This document shows positions 35,024-43,410 of a stretch of DNA of 64,000 nt, one piece after another. Below the pieces are notes generated by a model. That model was not told where the DNA came from and made no database searches. It was given only the letters and a program-made list of their open reading frames with translations. This DNA comes from Shinella sp. H4-D48 (GTDB lineage: Bacteria; Pseudomonadota; Alphaproteobacteria; Rhizobiales; Rhizobiaceae): NCBI RefSeq assembly GCF_022637395.1, contig NZ_CP093338.1, forward strand, positions 682,001 through 746,000. Direction: 5' to 3'. A program made the position numbers and the translations under genes. Position 1 is the stretch's first letter; every line of letters starts with the position of its first letter.

Positions 35024-36022
35024 TTGTTGCGTGCGACCGTGGCCCGCGCGCTTTCCGGCAAGGGCTATGTCGAGGAAGAGCGTCGCCGGCTGATCCAGCA
35101 GACAGTGGACCGGCTCGGTTATCGAACGTCGACGATCGCACGGGCGCTGCGCACGCAGCGAACGTCCTCTATCGGCGTCCTGATCGCCGACATCACCAAC
35201 CCGATCTTCCCGCAGATCGTCAAAGGCATCGATGAGGTCGTCGCGGCCGATAACCACACCATGTTCCTTTGCAACACCGACGAGGACTCCCAGAAGCAGC
35301 AAGCGATCGTGCGCTCGCTGTTAGATCGCAACGTCGACGGCTTTGTTCTGGTCTCGCAGACGCTGACGGACGATTTCCTCAAGTTGCTTGAGCATGGACC
35401 GCCATGCGTGTTCATCAACCGGAGGCCACAGGCGCCCGTCATGGATTATGTCGGGCCGGACAACGCCCAGAGCATCCGGTTACTGCTCGATCATCTTTGC
35501 GAGTTGGGTCACGAACGCATTGCCTATGTTGCGGGCCCCGCGCTCTCCTCTACCGCACAGGAGCGCCTAACCAACTTTCGCAGCGGAATGGCCGCCCGCG
35601 GTCTCGCCGTCGATGAATCAATGGTTTTGCGCGGCAATTACAGTTTCGAATCAGGCCGCGTCGCCGCCGAAACGCTTTCGGCGCTCGAAAGCCTACCGAC
35701 CGCCGTCATTGCCGCAAACGACTTTGTTGCCATGGGCATCATCGACTATTTTCAGCAGCATGGCCTGAAGGTTCCCGAAGATCTGTCCGTGACTGGGTTC
35801 GATGACGCTTTCGAGATGCAGGCGGATGGCCATTATCCGCTCCGGTTCGAGGGCATTACCACGGTCGATCAACCCAAACGGGATCTCGGACGAGCGGCGG
35901 GGCGCATCATGCTTCAGCGCATTTCATATCCCGGCGGCGCTCCCAATTCCATAATACTACCGACTCGACTGCGGATTCGAAATACGACGGCACCAGCCCA
36001 AACGAAGAACAGGCAAGCGTAG
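35024..36022 (+). CDS. LacI-family regulator lacking its first DNA-binding helix (5'-truncated)
   Basis: 332 codons from a TTG. The ligand domain is complete: IGVLIADITNPIFPQIVKG, FVLVSQTL, VFINRR, CELGHERIAYVAGP, VIAANDFVAMGI, LSVTGFDDAFEMQ, TTVDQPKRDLGRAA. But it begins at RATVARALSGKGYVEEERRR, the recognition helix. The usual ~15 preceding residues (start, helix 1 and the AGVS turn) are missing and replaced by unrelated sequence. No Shine-Dalgarno is seen. Probably non-functional as a DNA-binding protein. It is not beside any intact sugar operon in its orientation, consistent with a leftover. Confidence 0.75.
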   Translation: MLRATVARALSGKGYVEEERRRLIQQTVDRLGYRTSTIARALRTQRTSSIGVLIADITNPIFPQIVKGIDEVVAADNHTMFLCNTDEDSQKQQAIVRSLLDRNVDGFVLVSQTLTDDFLKLLEHGPPCVFINRRPQAPVMDYVGPDNAQSIRLLLDHLCELGHERIAYVAGPALSSTAQERLTNFRSGMAARGLAVDESMVLRGNYSFESGRVAAETLSALESLPTAVIAANDFVAMGIIDYFQQHGLKVPEDLSVTGFDDAFEMQADGHYPLRFEGITTVDQPKRDLGRAAGRIMLQRISYPGGAPNSIILPTRLRIRNTTAPAQTKNRQA

Positions 36023-36823
36023 AGTAACGAGTTCCTCGCAATCTTCGCGAATGGCTGCGTCATATGTATTTGGGACGATTGGGAGCGGAAACTGACGACG
36101 CAGCCATTTCGCAGCCAGGCAGTTAGCGGGGATATGAAGTGAGGTGCAAAAAAGTTGATTAAGTTTTTGAGGTGATTGCCATAACTGCCTTGAACGCACC
36201 ATGCAGACAGGCCGCGAAATTGACCTGTCTGCCGGATATGGAAGCACCCGAACAATCGATCCGAATGTGCTTTTCTCGAGACAAGGCATTCTCGCGTTCA
36301 TAGTCGCACCTTTCTCATACCATCGACCGCGAGATCTCGTTTCCAACTGTACTTGTGGTGCCGATTGATAAGACGCTGACATTGACAATGACGATGTCGA
36401 TACCGCCGGAAAGCGGTTCGGCTTTCAGTACAGATGCCGATGGTTCAGCGCCATGGCGGCATAGAAGGACGCCACCCAAGGTAGAAATACCATACTTGGT
36501 CGGCTGCGACCGTCTTTGTCTCGTCAGTCTCGTCAGCATTGCGCTTGCAGATCATCACGTGAGTGCCGGCCACAAACCGTCCCGCGATGCAACGACAGGC
36601 TTGGGGTCTGCCCGATCCCGCACTGCATTATGTCCGCTGGATACTCCCAGAAAAAAATCAATGGCGCCGCTTGACAAGCCGATAACAAGAAGTCAGCTTA
36701 ATTAACAGGCGACGAGCGATGCTGCTTAAAAAATCGCCACATATGGATATTTGTTACGTTTTTCTGGCAACGTCGCCGTCGGCAGCATAGCGCTGTCCGT
36801 ACAACCAAATTGGCTGCCGGAAC
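36023..36823. promoter_or_regulatory. 800 bp gap containing the amide operon promoter and leader
   Basis: No gene with domain or codon support on either strand. The last ~160 bp before amiC are AT-rich around 36660-36760 and must hold the promoter. Because the operon encodes an AmiR antiterminator, a leader with paired hairpins is expected. I saw only a weak GGC-AACGTC-GCC hairpin (36766-36777), whose six-base loop has A at position 1 and G at 4, and a long-range ATGCTGC/GCAGCAT pairing (36719-36725 with 36781-36787). Neither is conclusive. Confidence 0.4.
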
Positions 36824-37981
36824 ATGGTCAGAGAATATCCAATCGGTTTGTTGTTTTCGGTAACCGGGTCGTACGGCACCGTTGGCGCATCGATGTTGCA
36901 CGGTGCGCGCCTCGCCTGCGGACAGATCAACGCCGACCCGGAATTCGGCGTCCGACTTTCCCCAATCGAACATAATCCCGGCAGCGACCTCAACGCCTAC
37001 GCGCCCGCCGTGGAGACCATGATTTCGAGCGGCGTTAGGAACGTCATCGGCTGCTACACCTCATCAAGCCGCAAGGAAGTGATACCGGTTTTTGAAAAGC
37101 GGGATGCGCTTCTTTGGTACCCCACGCATTACGAGGGCTTCGAAAGCTCCTCGAACGTGATTTACACGGGTGCAGCCCCCAATCACCACATGTTGCCGTT
37201 GGTGGATTATTTCACGCGTCACATAGGCCATCGCGTGTTCTGCATCGGCTCGAACTATATCTGGGCGTGGGAGAGCAACCGCATTCTACGCGAAGAATTG
37301 GCGCAACGGCATGGTACGGTGGTTGGGGAACGCTACCTTCCGGTCGGGGAAACGGATGTCGATTGCATAGTCGAAGCCATCTTCGCGGCCGAGCCGGACA
37401 TCATTTTCAACTCTCTCATCGGCGAATCCGCTTACGCGTTCTTTCGCGCATTCCGCGCTGCCTGCCGCTCTCGCGGCATCGATCAGGCGCAACGCTACCC
37501 CATCGCCAGCTGCAACCTTTCCGAACCCGAGCTCGACAGCATAGGGCCGGACGCAGTCGACGGACACCTGAGCTCCAGCGTGTACTTCGCGTCGATAGAC
37601 ACCATCGCCAACCGCGAATTCGTCAGCCGTTACAACACCGCATTTCCCGGTAACCATGGCCCTTCGGCCGAAGCCGAAGCAGCCTATGTGGCGACCATTC
37701 TGTTGGCACAATCGCTTCGCGCAGCCGGCACGGACACGATGAACGACGTCAAGACCTGTGCGGCAAACCAACGACTGCGGGCGCCTCAGGGTGAGGTCGT
37801 GATCGATCCCGAGACGTTTCATACCTACCTGACGCCCCGGATCGGCCGCTCCCGCGCCGATCGCCATTTCGACATCGTCTATGATGCAGGAAAACCGGTT
37901 GCGCCCGATCCCTATCTGATCAATTCCACCTCCATTCTCGAAGCGTCGCCGCTTCGCCCATCCTTTAGGATCGTGTCATGA
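36824..37981 (+). CDS. amiC: AmiC-like amide-sensing protein (negative regulator of AmiR)
   Basis: A 385-residue cytoplasmic type-1 periplasmic-fold sensor; it has no signal peptide and starts directly with REYPIGLLFSVTGSYGTVG. It matches Pseudomonas AmiC in length and key blocks: NVIGCYTSSSRKEVIPVFEK, LLWYPTHYEGFE, YTGAAPNHHMLPLVDY, VYFASIDTIANREFV, EAEAAYVATILLAQS. AmiC binds small amides and, when empty, sequesters AmiR. Its stop overlaps the amiR start (ATGA), so the pair is made in fixed ratio. It heads the amide operon. Confidence 0.9.
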   Translation: MVREYPIGLLFSVTGSYGTVGASMLHGARLACGQINADPEFGVRLSPIEHNPGSDLNAYAPAVETMISSGVRNVIGCYTSSSRKEVIPVFEKRDALLWYPTHYEGFESSSNVIYTGAAPNHHMLPLVDYFTRHIGHRVFCIGSNYIWAWESNRILREELAQRHGTVVGERYLPVGETDVDCIVEAIFAAEPDIIFNSLIGESAYAFFRAFRAACRSRGIDQAQRYPIASCNLSEPELDSIGPDAVDGHLSSSVYFASIDTIANREFVSRYNTAFPGNHGPSAEAEAAYVATILLAQSLRAAGTDTMNDVKTCAANQRLRAPQGEVVIDPETFHTYLTPRIGRSRADRHFDIVYDAGKPVAPDPYLINSTSILEASPLRPSFRIVS

Positions 37982-38628
37982 GGTCCAACCGCTATGTTCA
38001 GAATTTCCGCCAACGGCGAGCGCTGATCCTGAGCCGGGATTGGCGTGCGATCGAGACGATCTCGGCGATGGCCGCACGGCTCGGAATGTCCATAGAGTCG
38101 GTCGTGCCCGATGATGGCGGCTTGCCTCCTATTCTGGACGTAGCCGACGCCCAATGCGATGTGCTATTTCTTGATGGCGATCTCAACTTTCTTCCCGAAA
38201 CGGGTCAGGGCGGCGCTGGCGGTGGCAGCGGACCGCCGCACATCCCCGTTATCGGTCTTGTCGGGATCGAAGCACCCAGCCGGCTTCGCGCGCTAATGCA
38301 GTTCGGCGCGACGGCTTTTTTGTCGAAGCCGGTGCATAGCGGCTCGATTTTTTCCGCCCTCTACCTGGCCATCAACACATTCGACAACATGTCAGGCCTG
38401 CGCCTGTCGATTCAAGAACTCGAACATCGCCGTCGGTATCGTCGGCATGTCATCAAGGCAGTAACCTTGGTGATGAAGTCTCATTCCCTCGACGATGAGG
38501 GAGCGTTCGCTCTACTCCGCAAGGAGGCCATGCGCGCACGCCTCAGCCTGGAAGCCTATTGTGAAGGTGTCGTCCAACGAAGCACGGCACGCAGTCTCGA
38601 CGAAAAGGGGCGACGACAAGGAACCTGA
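37978..38628 (+). CDS. amiR: AmiR-like antiterminator (pseudo-receiver plus ANTAR domain)
   Basis: A 216-residue regulator. The first ~125 residues resemble a receiver domain without the phospho-Asp network (ILSRDWRAIETISAMAARLG, FGATAFLSKPV). The end is an ANTAR RNA-binding domain (RRRYRRHVIKAVTLVMKSHS then EGAFALLRKEAMRARLS). A GGAGGGSG run at ~80-87 is a flexible insertion. With AmiC it should relieve premature termination of an amide-inducible transcript by binding leader RNA. Here amiCR come first in the operon rather than after the amidase as in Pseudomonas. Confidence 0.9.
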   Translation: MRSNRYVQNFRQRRALILSRDWRAIETISAMAARLGMSIESVVPDDGGLPPILDVADAQCDVLFLDGDLNFLPETGQGGAGGGSGPPHIPVIGLVGIEAPSRLRALMQFGATAFLSKPVHSGSIFSALYLAINTFDNMSGLRLSIQELEHRRRYRRHVIKAVTLVMKSHSLDDEGAFALLRKEAMRARLSLEAYCEGVVQRSTARSLDEKGRRQGT

Positions 38629-38680
38629 CGAGAAGCAGGCCGTCGCCGCTTAGTTAAAAACAACCTCCATGGAGAACAAG

Positions 38681-39913
38681 ATGAAGAAGACGCTTAACGG
38701 CGCCATGACGGCGCTCGGCCTGATTTTGCTTTGCTCCGCCGCCAATGCGCAGGACCCTATCAAGCTCGGCGTGCTCGAGGACCAGTCCGGCGACTTTGCT
38801 GCCGCGACGATCGGAAAGGTTCACGGCATCCAGCTTGCGACGGAGGAAATCAATGCGGCCGGCGGCATTGCCGGCCGGCCGCTGGAACTGGTGATCTACG
38901 ATACCCAGTCCGACAACACCAGATATCAGGAGTTCATGCGCCGCGTGCTGCAGCGCGACAAGGTGGACGCGGTCTTTGCAGGTTTTTCGTCCGCCTCGCG
39001 CGAAGCCTACCGGCCGATCGTCAACCAGTTCGATGGGTTGGCGTTCTACAACAACCAGTATGAAGGTGGTGTCTGCGACGCCAACATGATTGTCACCGGC
39101 GCCGTTCCCGAGCAGCAGTTCTCGACGCTGCTGCCCTACATGATGGAGACCTACGGCAAGAAGGTATACACGATTGCGGCAGACTACAATTTCGGCCAGA
39201 TTTCGGCCGAGTGGGTCCGCAATCTCGTCAAGGACGGTGGCGGCGAGATGGTCGGCGAAGAGTTCATCCCGCTCGGCGTGTCGCAGTTCTCACAGACGAT
39301 CCAGAACATCCAGGCCGCCAAGCCCGACTTCGTCGTCACCCTCCTCGTGGGCACCGCACAGGCGTCCTATTATGAGCAGGCTGCTGCAGCAAACGTGAAC
39401 CTCCCGATGGCGTCTTCCGTCAATGTCGGCCAGGGCTACGAGCACAAACGCTTCAAGCCGCCGAGCCTCGCCAACATGTATGCGACGGTCAACTGGGTCG
39501 AGGAAGTGGACAATCCCCAGTCCAAGGCCTTTGTCGAACGGTGGCACAAGAAGTTCCCTGACGAGCCTTACATCAATCAGGAAGCGGAAAACTCGTACCT
39601 GGCTGTCTATCTCTACAAACAGATGGTCGAGCGCGCCAATGGTTCGACTGACAAGGAAGAACTGCGCAAGGTGATCGCCCAGGGCGACGTCTGCTACGAC
39701 GCGCCGGAAGGCAAGGTATGCCTCGATCCGAAGAGCCAGCACATGTCGCACTCGATCTACCTGGCCAAGGTCAACGAAGATCACTCGATCAGCTTCCCGA
39801 AGGTTTGGAACGACATCAAGCCCTACTGGCTGGGTGAAGTGGGTTGCGACCTGACGAAGAAAGATCCGAGTGAGCAGTATACGCCGTCGAACCTGCCCAA
39901 AGCCGCCGACTAG
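38681..39913 (+). CDS. Amide/urea-type ABC transporter substrate-binding protein (UrtA/FmdD-like)
   Basis: A 410-residue type-1 binding protein with a Sec signal (MKKTLNGAMTALGLILLCSA, cleavage after ANA). The mature start is DPIKLGVLEDQSGDFA. Blocks shared with UrtA/AmiC-like amide receptors are FAGFSSASREAYRPIVNQ, FYNNQYEGGVCDANMIVTGA, GKKVYTIAADYNFGQISAEW. ATG 38681 follows GGAG; an ATG 12 bases upstream is possible. Being preceded by amiCR and ending in an amidase operon, its ligand is most likely a short amide or urea. Confidence 0.88.
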   Translation: MKKTLNGAMTALGLILLCSAANAQDPIKLGVLEDQSGDFAAATIGKVHGIQLATEEINAAGGIAGRPLELVIYDTQSDNTRYQEFMRRVLQRDKVDAVFAGFSSASREAYRPIVNQFDGLAFYNNQYEGGVCDANMIVTGAVPEQQFSTLLPYMMETYGKKVYTIAADYNFGQISAEWVRNLVKDGGGEMVGEEFIPLGVSQFSQTIQNIQAAKPDFVVTLLVGTAQASYYEQAAAANVNLPMASSVNVGQGYEHKRFKPPSLANMYATVNWVEEVDNPQSKAFVERWHKKFPDEPYINQEAENSYLAVYLYKQMVERANGSTDKEELRKVIAQGDVCYDAPEGKVCLDPKSQHMSHSIYLAKVNEDHSISFPKVWNDIKPYWLGEVGCDLTKKDPSEQYTPSNLPKAAD

Positions 39914-39921
39914 CACATCGT

Positions 39922-39945
39922 GTGGCCGGGGACCGTCCCGGCCAC
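39922..39945 (+). other. Hairpin after the amide-binding protein gene
   Basis: GTGGCCGGG (39922-39930), loop GACCGT, CCCGGCCAC (39937-39945): perfect 9-bp stem eight bases after the binding-protein stop and ~50 bases before the permease start. No T-run. Probable 3' stabiliser of the binding-protein message. Confidence 0.6.
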
Positions 39946-39996
39946 GTCCCTCCCCGAGCGTGCCGCCTGTTGCCCACGTGCAAGGAAATCGTCGCA

Positions 39997-40869
39997 ATGA
40001 CCGTTCTCTTTTCGATCTTCAGCTTTCTCTATCAGACCGGTGATGCCTTCGCCTTTCTCGTGCTCTCGGCCTGCGGGCTGGCGATCATCTTCGGCATGAT
40101 GGGCGTAATCAATCTCGCCCATGGCGAGTTCATCATGTGCGGCGCCTATGTCTGTGCGGCGGCTGCTCGCGCCGGACTGCCGCTGCCGATCGCCATCCTC
40201 GCGGGAGCCCTTGCCGCCGGGTTCGCTGGTATGGTGATCGAGCGCATTATCATTCGCCCTCTCTACGACAGGCCGCTCGACACCATTGTCGCGACATGGG
40301 GCGTGTCGATGGTCGTGACGCAGGGGACGTTGATCCTGCTCGGCTCGACCATGCCTGGCACGGGAACACCCTTCGGCAGTTTCACTGTCGGCCCCTATTC
40401 CTACTCGGTCTATCGCGTCGTGTTGATGGTCGCGGCGCTGGGAACGCTGGGCCTGCTCTGGGTGGGCTTCACCAAAACACGGTTCGGCGTGCTGGCCCGT
40501 GCAACCATTCAGGTGCCGCATATTGCGCAAGCGCTCGGCGTCAACACCGGTCTCGTCTACAGTCTCACATTCGGCCTGGGCGCGGCGCTCGCCGGGCTCG
40601 CGGGCGGACTTTATGCCCCTACCATGACGCTTGTACCCACGATGGGCTCCGCATTTGTCGTCGAAGCCTTCGTCACCGTCGTCGTCGGCGGTGCGGACAT
40701 CTTCCTCGGGACGGCACCAGCCGCCCTCGTCCTCGGCGCGGTAAAGGCCAGTCTGACATCCTGGCAGGGACAGCTTGCCGGACAGATCGGCCTTCTGGTC
40801 GCCGTCATCATCGTTATTCGCATCCTGCCGCGCGGTATTTCCGGCTGGATACTTCGCGAGAGAACCTGA
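39997..40869 (+). CDS. Amide/urea-type ABC transporter permease (LivH/UrtB-like)
   Basis: A 290-residue permease of the branched-chain amino acid/urea type with about eight helices. Typical are GVINLAHGEFIMCGAY, VIERIIIRPLYDRPLDT and VVGGADIFLGTAPAAL. ATG 39997 has AAGGA upstream; a reading 25 residues longer lies over the hairpin and is rejected. It pairs with the second permease encoded 3 nt downstream to form the channel. Confidence 0.9.
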   Translation: MTVLFSIFSFLYQTGDAFAFLVLSACGLAIIFGMMGVINLAHGEFIMCGAYVCAAAARAGLPLPIAILAGALAAGFAGMVIERIIIRPLYDRPLDTIVATWGVSMVVTQGTLILLGSTMPGTGTPFGSFTVGPYSYSVYRVVLMVAALGTLGLLWVGFTKTRFGVLARATIQVPHIAQALGVNTGLVYSLTFGLGAALAGLAGGLYAPTMTLVPTMGSAFVVEAFVTVVVGGADIFLGTAPAALVLGAVKASLTSWQGQLAGQIGLLVAVIIVIRILPRGISGWILRERT

Positions 40870-40872
40870 TCC

Positions 40873-41949
40873 ATGCAAGGAACAAACTCCCTGATGAAAA
40901 CGCTCGGGCTTCTGCAGGGCCCCCAGACGCTCGGCAAAGGCAAGCCCTTCTGGTCCGCCTTCACGCTGGTCGTCGCGCTGGCATGCGCCTATCCACTGTT
41001 TGCCGACGGCTACGATGTCGGAAACAACGTCTACTTCTTCAACTGGGCGTTCATGGCGCTCGGCCTGAGCCTGATCTGGGGATACGGCGGCACGTTGAGT
41101 TTCGGCCAGACGGCTTTCTTCGGTGTCGCCGGCTACACATATGGCGTCATCTCGATCAATTTCGGCGATGCCTATGGGCTGACCATCTTCGCCTTGGTCG
41201 CGTCGGTGGCGGCAGCGGCGTTGCTGGCCGCGGCACTCGGATACTTCCTTTTCTTCGGCCGTATCAGCGGTGTCTTCCTCGGCATCGTCACGCTTTCGGT
41301 CACACTGGTCCTCGAACGCTTCATGGCACAGACCGCAGGCCCGGAATGGCGGGTCGGTGCCGCAAGATTGAACGGCTACAATGGCATGGGCGGCATGCCT
41401 TCCCTGACGATCCCATGGTTCGGCAGCGACATCGTGCTCTTCCCCGATGTTCAGCTCTACTACTTCACCCTGGCTCTGCTGATCGCCTGCTACCTCGGTT
41501 TGCGAATTCTCGTGAACTCCCGCTTCGGCAACGTGCTCGTCGCTATCCGCGAGAACCCGCAGCGCGCCGAGATGCTGGGTTACGACATTCGGGTCTATCA
41601 ATTGGTCACCTTCATTATCGGCTCGGCGTTGGCAGGACTTTCCGGCGTTCTCTACACATCCTGGGGCAATTACATCACGCCGGCCTCGATGGGGATGACG
41701 GCGGCGGCGTTGCCAATCGTCTGGGTTGCCGTCGGTGGACGCAGCGACCTGACGACCACGCTGATCGGCGCGATGCTCGTGCTGGCCGGCTTTCAGGCCC
41801 TGACTATCCACGGCAGCCAGTACGCGCTCGTCGTGATGGGCGCTCTCCTGGTGCTAACCGTTCTGATCGCCCCCCGCGGCCTCGTTTTCGGTCTGGGAAC
41901 GCTTGTCGCCGGGCTGGTGAACCGCAAACCGAAACGTCAGGGAGAATGA
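40873..41949 (+). CDS. Amide/urea-type ABC transporter permease (LivM/UrtC-like)
   Basis: A 358-residue permease of the LivM/UrtC family. ALGLSLIWGYGGTLSFGQTAFFGVAGY is the classic opening block (given here in part: SLIWGYGGTLSFGQ). VLVAIRENPQRAEMLGYD and TSWGNYITPASMGMTAAALP follow. It lies between the first permease and the ATPase genes. Its stop overlaps the ATGA just before the next gene. Confidence 0.9.
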   Translation: MQGTNSLMKTLGLLQGPQTLGKGKPFWSAFTLVVALACAYPLFADGYDVGNNVYFFNWAFMALGLSLIWGYGGTLSFGQTAFFGVAGYTYGVISINFGDAYGLTIFALVASVAAAALLAAALGYFLFFGRISGVFLGIVTLSVTLVLERFMAQTAGPEWRVGAARLNGYNGMGGMPSLTIPWFGSDIVLFPDVQLYYFTLALLIACYLGLRILVNSRFGNVLVAIRENPQRAEMLGYDIRVYQLVTFIIGSALAGLSGVLYTSWGNYITPASMGMTAAALPIVWVAVGGRSDLTTTLIGAMLVLAGFQALTIHGSQYALVVMGALLVLTVLIAPRGLVFGLGTLVAGLVNRKPKRQGE

Positions 41950-41951
41950 CC

Positions 41952-42671
41952 ATGGCCATTCTCGAAACACGCGCCCTCAACAAGTGGTTCGGCGGCCTGC
42001 ATGTGACCGGCGGCGTGGACTTCGCCCTGCAGCGCGGAGAAATCCATTGCTTGATCGGACCAAACGGAGCCGGAAAGAGCACCCTGTTTCGCCTGATCCT
42101 CGGAGAGCACCTGCCGACAAGCGGCCAGATTCTCTACGAAGGTAACGACATCACAAAGGCGAAGTCGTTCGAGCGTATTCGTCGCGGCATCAGCGTCAAA
42201 TTCCAGGTTCCCGGCATCTTCAAAGCGCTCAGCGTGCGTCAGAACTTGCAGATCGCCCTGCAGCATCATTGCCCGCCCGCAGAACTCGATGGGGAGATCG
42301 ATCGGCTGCTTGAATTCCTCAAGCTGACGGAAGCGCGGCATCAACTGGCCGGCAATCTCAGCCACGGACAAAAACAATGGCTGGAGATCGGTATGGCGGT
42401 AGGCCTGAAGCCGCGTCTCCTGCTGCTCGACGAGCCCACGGCCGGAATGACACCGGACGAGACCGCAGCGACCGGCGAAATGGTCCAGGCATTGAACCGA
42501 GACGGCGTCACGGTGCTGGCCGTCGAACACGACATGGCCTTCGTTCGCCAGATTGCCCACAAGGTCACCGTCCTCCATTTTGGAAAGATCTTCGCCCAAG
42601 GCACGATCAACGAGATCGTCGCAGACGAACGAGTGGCCGCCATCTATCTCGGAGACGCCACCCATGCGTAG
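41952..42671 (+). CDS. Amide/urea-type ABC transporter ATPase 1 (LivG/UrtD-like)
   Basis: A 239-residue ATPase with Walker A GPNGAGKST, signature LSHGQKQWLEIGMA, Walker B LLLLDEPTAGM and switch His in VEHDMAFV. ATG 41952 is best spaced from GGGAG; an ATG at 41946 overlapping the preceding stop would add two residues. The signature is LSHGQ rather than LSGGQ, as is common in UrtD. It works with the next ATPase as a heterodimer. Confidence 0.9.
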   Translation: MAILETRALNKWFGGLHVTGGVDFALQRGEIHCLIGPNGAGKSTLFRLILGEHLPTSGQILYEGNDITKAKSFERIRRGISVKFQVPGIFKALSVRQNLQIALQHHCPPAELDGEIDRLLEFLKLTEARHQLAGNLSHGQKQWLEIGMAVGLKPRLLLLDEPTAGMTPDETAATGEMVQALNRDGVTVLAVEHDMAFVRQIAHKVTVLHFGKIFAQGTINEIVADERVAAIYLGDATHA

Positions 42672-43380
42672 CGAAATTCTTCTGAATACTGTCGGCCTAT
42701 GGTCTGGGTATGGCGGCAAGCCTGTCCTGCAGGGCATCGACATCGACGTTCGCGAAGGCGAGATCGTGGCCGTCATCGGTCGCAACGGCGTCGGCAAGTC
42801 GACGCTCATGAAGAGCCTGATCGGTCTTCTTCCGCGCGACAAAGGCTCGATTGTCTTTCGCGGCACGGCCGTCGACAACGTGCCTGCCTACAAGCGTGCC
42901 AGGCTCGGCATCGGCTACGTCCCGCAGGGACGAGACGTCTTCCCGCGCCTGAGCGTCATCGAAAACCTTATGGTGGGCGAATCCATCTCCAGCAAACGCG
43001 CGACGGCCGAAGAGATCGAGAAAGTCTTCAGCTATTTTCCCATTCTGAAGGAGCGGCGCAACCAGCCGGCGGGCACGATGTCCGGTGGCCAGCAGCAACA
43101 GCTCGCCATCGGTCGGGTGCTGATGGGCAAACCGTCGCTGATCCTGCTGGACGAGCCGTCCGAGGGCATTCAACCCAACATCGTCCAGGACATCGCCCGC
43201 ATCATGGTCGAACTGAACAGGACGACCGGCGTCACTATCGTCTTCGTCGAGCAGAACATCGACATGATCCGCGCTATGGCGCAGCGCTGCTATGTCATCG
43301 ACAAAGGCCGCATCACCGACAAGATCATGCCAGAAACACTGGAGGATCGCGATGCCGTGCGACGCTATCTCGCCGTTTGA
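42664..43380 (+). CDS. Amide/urea-type ABC transporter ATPase 2 (LivF/UrtE-like)
   Basis: A 238-residue ATPase: Walker A GRNGVGKSTLMK, signature MSGGQQQQLAIGRVLM, Walker B LILLDEPSEGIQPN, and VFVEQNIDMI. The start overlaps the preceding ATPase gene by 8 bases, so the two are coupled. It closes the five-gene transporter, and the amidase follows 30 nt later. Confidence 0.9.
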   Translation: MRSEILLNTVGLWSGYGGKPVLQGIDIDVREGEIVAVIGRNGVGKSTLMKSLIGLLPRDKGSIVFRGTAVDNVPAYKRARLGIGYVPQGRDVFPRLSVIENLMVGESISSKRATAEEIEKVFSYFPILKERRNQPAGTMSGGQQQQLAIGRVLMGKPSLILLDEPSEGIQPNIVQDIARIMVELNRTTGVTIVFVEQNIDMIRAMAQRCYVIDKGRITDKIMPETLEDRDAVRRYLAV

Positions 43381-43410
43381 AATCGTAAAACAGCAAAGGA
43401 AGGAGCACTC

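Noticed and set aside
36766-36777. GGC-AACGTC-GCC as a firm ANTAR target
   Set aside because: The stem is only three to four base pairs and I see no clear second hexaloop hairpin next to it, so it is mentioned only as a weak candidate.
39910-41811. 633-codon minus-strand frame
   Set aside because: Low-complexity Asp/Arg/Glu-rich translation typical of the opposite strand of GC-rich membrane protein genes, and lying wholly over supported plus-strand genes.
40137-42671. 844-codon frame apparently fusing permease and ATPase
   Set aside because: Only its last ~240 codons are a real gene (ATPase). The rest is an out-of-frame reading of two permease genes.
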